Origin: CAINVV01 sp036508555 | Lineage (GTDB): Bacteria; Bacteroidota; Bacteroidia; Bacteroidales; Prolixibacteraceae | Direction of reading: 5' to 3' | Length of the DNA stretch: 7,960 nt | NCBI GenBank assembly: GCA_036508555.1 | Contig: DATCHD010000031.1 | Span: 1 to 7,960 of the forward strand | Part shown: one piece after another, positions 5,868-7,960 of the stretch | Layout of the letters: every line of letters starts with the position of its first letter | How positions within the stretch are numbered: the first letter of the stretch is position 1 | Translations under genes and position numbers: made by a program | Notes under the pieces: model-generated | Told to the model about the DNA's origin: nothing | The model's database searches: none | Seen by the model: only the letters and a program-made list of their open reading frames with translations

Positions 5868-6902
5868 ATGAAGCTCTTTTTTCCCGAGAATTATAAAGCT
5901 AAGCTCGATCTGAAGCAGACAGAGAAAGCAATCAAGTTTATTAAGGACTTTTTCCAGGACAATCTTTCCTCGGAATTGCGTCTTCGAAGAGTTACTGCCC
6001 CTCTTTTTGTGCTGAAAGGAACCGGTCTCAACGACGATCTGAACGGTATCGAACGTCCGGTCAGCTTTGCCGTCAAAGAGATGAATGACGCAAGAGCAGA
6101 GGTTGTTCATTCACTGGCCAAATGGAAGAGGATGATGCTCGGACAGTACGGAATCCCGGTAGGGTATGGATTATATACCGATATGAATGCCATTAGAGCC
6201 GACGAGGAGCTAACCAATATTCATTCGCTGTATGTTGACCAATGGGATTGGGAAAAGGTGATCACTGCCAAACAACGCAACATAGATTTTCTTAAAAAGA
6301 TTGTGAATCAGATTTATTGCGTCCTGTTAAGAACGGAATTTGTGGTCTATGAGAACTATCCGTCCATTAAACCCCTGCTGCCGGAAGAGATCACCTACAT
6401 CTATTCTGAAGAGTTGTTACAACGTTATCCGAAGCTGACACCCAAAGAAAGGGAGTATGAAATTACTAAAGAAAACGGTGCGGTATTCATTATCGGCATT
6501 GGTGGTAAGCTGAGCAATGGAGAGATTCATGACGGAAGGGCTCCCGACTATGATGATTGGACTACTCCAAATGCCGCTGGATTCAATGGCCTGAACGGCG
6601 ATATCCTGATATGGAATCCCGTTCTTCAACAGCCATTTGAGATCTCGTCCATGGGTATCAGGGTCGACAAGGAAGCATTGCTTCACCAACTGCAGCTAGC
6701 AGGTGCCAACGACCGGAAAGAGTTACTTTTCCATAAGAAATTGCTGAAGGATGAACTACCGCTTTCTATAGGTGGCGGTATCGGACAGTCCAGGCTTTGC
6801 ATGTATTTCCTGCGCAAGGCCCACATCGGTGAAGTACAGGCGAGTTTGTGGCCGGAAGAGATGATACGGCAATGTGCTGAGCACAATATCTTCATAGTAT
6901 AA
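5868..6902 (+). CDS. asnA: Aspartate--ammonia ligase (asparagine synthetase A)
   Basis: Makes L-asparagine from aspartate, ammonia and ATP in the cytoplasm, through a beta-aspartyl-AMP intermediate, on a fold related to class II aminoacyl-tRNA synthetases. The product is 344 residues, slightly longer than E. coli AsnA (330), as is normal for this phylum. Seen: LRRVTAPLFV at 39-48, ERPVSFAVKEM at 62-72, EVVHSLAKWKRMML at 78-91, TDMNAIRADEE at 104-114, HSLYVDQWDWEK at 119-130, and the C-terminal nucleotide-binding motif SIGGGIGQSRLCM at about 300-312, with the motif-3-like Arg, followed by HIGEVQASLWPEEM. All landmarks are intact and the length is complete. The ATG follows an A-rich leader (caatatttaaac) without a Shine-Dalgarno. 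The gene has its own candidate promoter and a strong terminator, so it is probably a single transcription unit. Confidence 0.97.
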   Translation: MKLFFPENYKAKLDLKQTEKAIKFIKDFFQDNLSSELRLRRVTAPLFVLKGTGLNDDLNGIERPVSFAVKEMNDARAEVVHSLAKWKRMMLGQYGIPVGYGLYTDMNAIRADEELTNIHSLYVDQWDWEKVITAKQRNIDFLKKIVNQIYCVLLRTEFVVYENYPSIKPLLPEEITYIYSEELLQRYPKLTPKEREYEITKENGAVFIIGIGGKLSNGEIHDGRAPDYDDWTTPNAAGFNGLNGDILIWNPVLQQPFEISSMGIRVDKEALLHQLQLAGANDRKELLFHKKLLKDELPLSIGGGIGQSRLCMYFLRKAHIGEVQASLWPEEMIRQCAEHNIFIV

Positions 6903-6919
6903 TCCTTCACCGACCGACG

Positions 6920-6956
6920 AAAAATCCCTGAACCGTTTCCGATTCAGGGATTTTTT
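6920..6956 (+). terminator. Intrinsic terminator of asnA
   Basis: A perfect 13-bp hairpin: aaaaatccctgaa (6920-6932) pairs with ttcagggattttt (6943-6955) around a 10-base loop, ending in a T run. It begins 18 bases after the asnA stop. The flanking A and T runs make it potentially bidirectional. Confidence 0.92.
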
Positions 6957-6966
6957 CTTAGTTTTG
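6936..6966 (+). promoter_or_regulatory. Candidate promoter of tRNA-Arg, overlapping the asnA terminator
   Basis: TAGTTTTG at 6959-6966 fits the TAnnTTTG -7 consensus, 15 bases before the first tRNA base, so transcription would begin only a few bases upstream of the mature 5' end. A weak -33 match, TTTC at 6936-6939 (consensus TTTG), lies at 19-base spacing within the loop of the preceding terminator hairpin. Confidence 0.5.
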
Positions 6967-6981
6967 CACCCAATTCAGGCC

Positions 6982-7054
6982 GGTCCAGTAGCTCAATGGA
7001 TAGAGCAACAGCCTTCTAAGCTGTAGGTTCTGGGTTCGAGCCCCAGCTGGATCA
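6982..7054 (+). tRNA. tRNA-Arg (anticodon UCU)
   Basis: A complete 73-base cloverleaf. The acceptor stem ggtccag (6982-6988) pairs with ctggatc (7047-7053) with one G-U pair; discriminator A is 7054. The D arm is gctc/gagc (6991-6994, 7003-7006). The anticodon stem acagc/gctgt encloses the loop cttctaa (7013-7019), with anticodon TCT at 7015-7017, reading AGA. The variable region is aggtt. The T arm is ctggg/cccag (7030-7034, 7042-7046) around ttcgagc. The CCA end is not encoded, as is usual in Bacteroidota. It is flanked by its own promoter-like element and terminator. Confidence 0.96.
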
Positions 7055-7068
7055 CTTCAAAATCTTTC

Positions 7069-7115
7069 AAATCAGTTAGTTGCAAATTTATGCGATTAAC
7101 TGATTTTCTTTTTCT
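7069..7115 (+). terminator. Intrinsic terminator downstream of tRNA-Arg
   Basis: Bases 7069-7084 pair with 7091-7106 to form a 16-bp AT-rich stem (outer ten pairs perfect, aaatcagtta/taactgattt; the inner part contains two G-U pairs) with a 6-base loop, followed by a T-rich run (tctttttct). It starts 14 bases after the tRNA discriminator base, and fits a terminator for the tRNA transcript. Confidence 0.75.
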
Positions 7116-7361
7116 ATGCGTTATTTATGGCTTTCATGTAAACCAGGATGACTTTCAACCAATACAATTATCTTTCTTGATAAATATTCGAGTATGGAAG
7201 AATATTTTGCATCATATTCTTTACCATCCAATAAAGATATCAGGAATCTTCAGGCATGGCGATTACAAGAGTTACTCCAGAAATAATTTCTGAGTACCAA
7301 AAAAACAGCTAAATTTATATCCAAACCTAAGACCCCTTTTTGAACGACTCAAAATATATAT
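7116..7361 (+). other. AT-rich gap before hsdM; no convincing gene
   Basis: This stretch is visibly richer in A and T than its neighbours. It holds a 30-codon ORF at 7194-7286 (ATG to TAA, beginning MEEYFASYSLPSNK) that I do not recognise and that has no clear start signal, several inverted GAATAT half-sites at 7182-7221, and a weak promoter-like match, TTTC (7287-7290) 19 bases before TAAATTTA (7310-7317), that could serve hsdM. Nothing else can be supported. Confidence 0.5.
7182..7221. repeat. Overlapping inverted repeats of a GAATAT half-site
   Basis: Three half-sites in alternating orientation: aaatattc (7182-7189), gaatattt (7200-7207) and atattctt (7214-7221). The first and second form an 8-bp inverted repeat; aagaatat (7198-7205) and the third form another 8-bp inverted repeat with an 8-base spacer. 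They lie about 140-180 bases upstream of hsdM. A regulator operator is possible, but chance in AT-rich DNA cannot be excluded. Confidence 0.35.
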
Positions 7362-7960
7362 ATGTCTGAAGATCAGAAAAAACAACTCGAGCAACAACTC
7401 TGGAACATTGCCAATACCCTGCGTGGGAAAATGGACGCCGATGAATTCCGTGATTACATCTTAGGATTCATATTTTACAAGTATTTGTCAGAGAAGATGT
7501 ATCGCTACGCGGATTCGATCTTGCTTCAGGATGGAATCAAGTACAGGGATATTAAGGAGCATAGTTCAAAAGGTAAACAGTACATTGAAGCGATCAAAGA
7601 GGAGTCTCTGGCCCGGTTAGGTTACTTTTTAAAGCCTTCCGAACTGTTCAGTGAAGTGGCTAAACGGGGCAACAGCGACAAGGAGGGTGAGAATAATTTC
7701 ATATTGGAGGATCTTGGTAAAATCCTGACCAACATCGAACAGAGTACCATGGGTACGGCCAGCGAAGATGATTTTGATAACCTGTTCGAAGACCTGGACC
7801 TGACCTCCACCAAACTGGGAAGGACCGAATCTGCCAAGAATGAATTGATTGCCAAAGTATTGGCCCATCTGGATAAGATTGATTTTAAGCTGGATAACAC
7901 AGAACTGGATGTGCTGGGGGATGCCTACGAATATTTGATCGGACAATTTGCCTCCGGTGC
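7362..7960 (+). CDS. hsdM: Type I restriction-modification DNA methylase HsdM, N-terminal part; 3' end outside window
   Basis: M subunit of a type I restriction-modification system, which with HsdS methylates adenine at N6 in a bipartite target and with HsdR forms the restriction complex. The 199 codons visible have no stop, so the gene continues off the right edge (family length about 500-550). The N-terminal helical HsdM domain is present: LWNIANTLRGKMDADEFRDY at residues 13-32, then ILGFIFYKYLSEKM at 33-46, a charged linker with SELFSEV, and the end DAYEYLIGQFASG, which normally leads straight into the GEFYTP and SAM-binding motif I region just outside the window. The catalytic NPPF/NPPY motif is therefore not seen. 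The start ATG lies at the end of a short AT run (7354-7363) with no Shine-Dalgarno. It is the first gene after the tRNA-Arg terminator; hsdS and hsdR are expected beyond the edge. Confidence 0.93.
   Translation, partial: MSEDQKKQLEQQLWNIANTLRGKMDADEFRDYILGFIFYKYLSEKMYRYADSILLQDGIKYRDIKEHSSKGKQYIEAIKEESLARLGYFLKPSELFSEVAKRGNSDKEGENNFILEDLGKILTNIEQSTMGTASEDDFDNLFEDLDLTSTKLGRTESAKNELIAKVLAHLDKIDFKLDNTELDVLGDAYEYLIGQFASG

Noticed and set aside
7035..7054. tRNA 3' end as an attachment site with a repeat in the window
   Set aside because: No second copy of this sequence is visible in the window.
7090..7293. 67-codon + strand ORF after the tRNA
   Set aside because: Its ATG begins at the end of the terminator hairpin loop, and its residues show no protein-like pattern.
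1..7960. CRISPR arrays, insertion sequences or transposase genes
   Set aside because: No regularly spaced repeats, transposase motifs or terminal inverted repeats were seen.

Overview
The window most likely comes from a Bacteroidota (Bacteroidales-like) chromosome. The evidence is a single-enzyme asparagine synthetase AsnA of the type common in that phylum, TAnnTTTG-type -7 promoter elements, A-rich rather than Shine-Dalgarno leaders before most start codons, a tRNA gene without an encoded CCA end, and a DUF2891 secreted protein. The phylum assignment is inference from protein character and signals; no database search was run. All recognised genes are on the + strand.

Layout. (1) Bases 1-2320: the C-terminal part of a glycerate 2-kinase (MOFRL family), followed 4 bases later by a complete LctP-family lactate/hydroxy-acid permease, probably an uptake-and-phosphorylation pair. 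(2) Bases 2321-3188: an eroded hexuronate/2-keto-3-deoxygluconate (KDG) locus. It holds a degenerate C-terminal remnant of a gluconate 5-dehydrogenase-like SDR, then an intact 221-codon ORF that is an in-frame chimera of the first half of KDG kinase (KdgK) and the last ~50 residues of KDPG aldolase (Eda). Neither half keeps its catalytic residues. (3) Bases 3199-5783: a tight three-gene run of an RsmI-like tetrapyrrole-methylase-fold methyltransferase (TTG start), a PhnP-like metallo-beta-lactamase-fold hydrolase, and a secreted DUF2891 protein, with gaps of 5 and 3 bases. (4) Bases 5784-6956: asnA with a candidate promoter upstream and a strong intrinsic terminator downstream. (5) Bases 6959-7115: tRNA-Arg(UCU), whose predicted promoter is embedded in the tail of the asnA terminator, closed by its own 16-bp hairpin terminator. 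(6) Bases 7116-7361: AT-rich DNA with no convincing gene but several inverted GAATAT-type half-sites. (7) Bases 7362-7960: the N-terminal domain of a type I restriction-modification methylase HsdM, running off the window.

The most notable observation is the decayed KDG/Entner-Doudoroff locus with its in-frame KdgK-Eda fusion next to an SDR fragment. I saw no clear new defence or mobile system inside the window. The type I R-M locus starting after the tRNA is the one accessory-type region, and most of it lies beyond the right edge.
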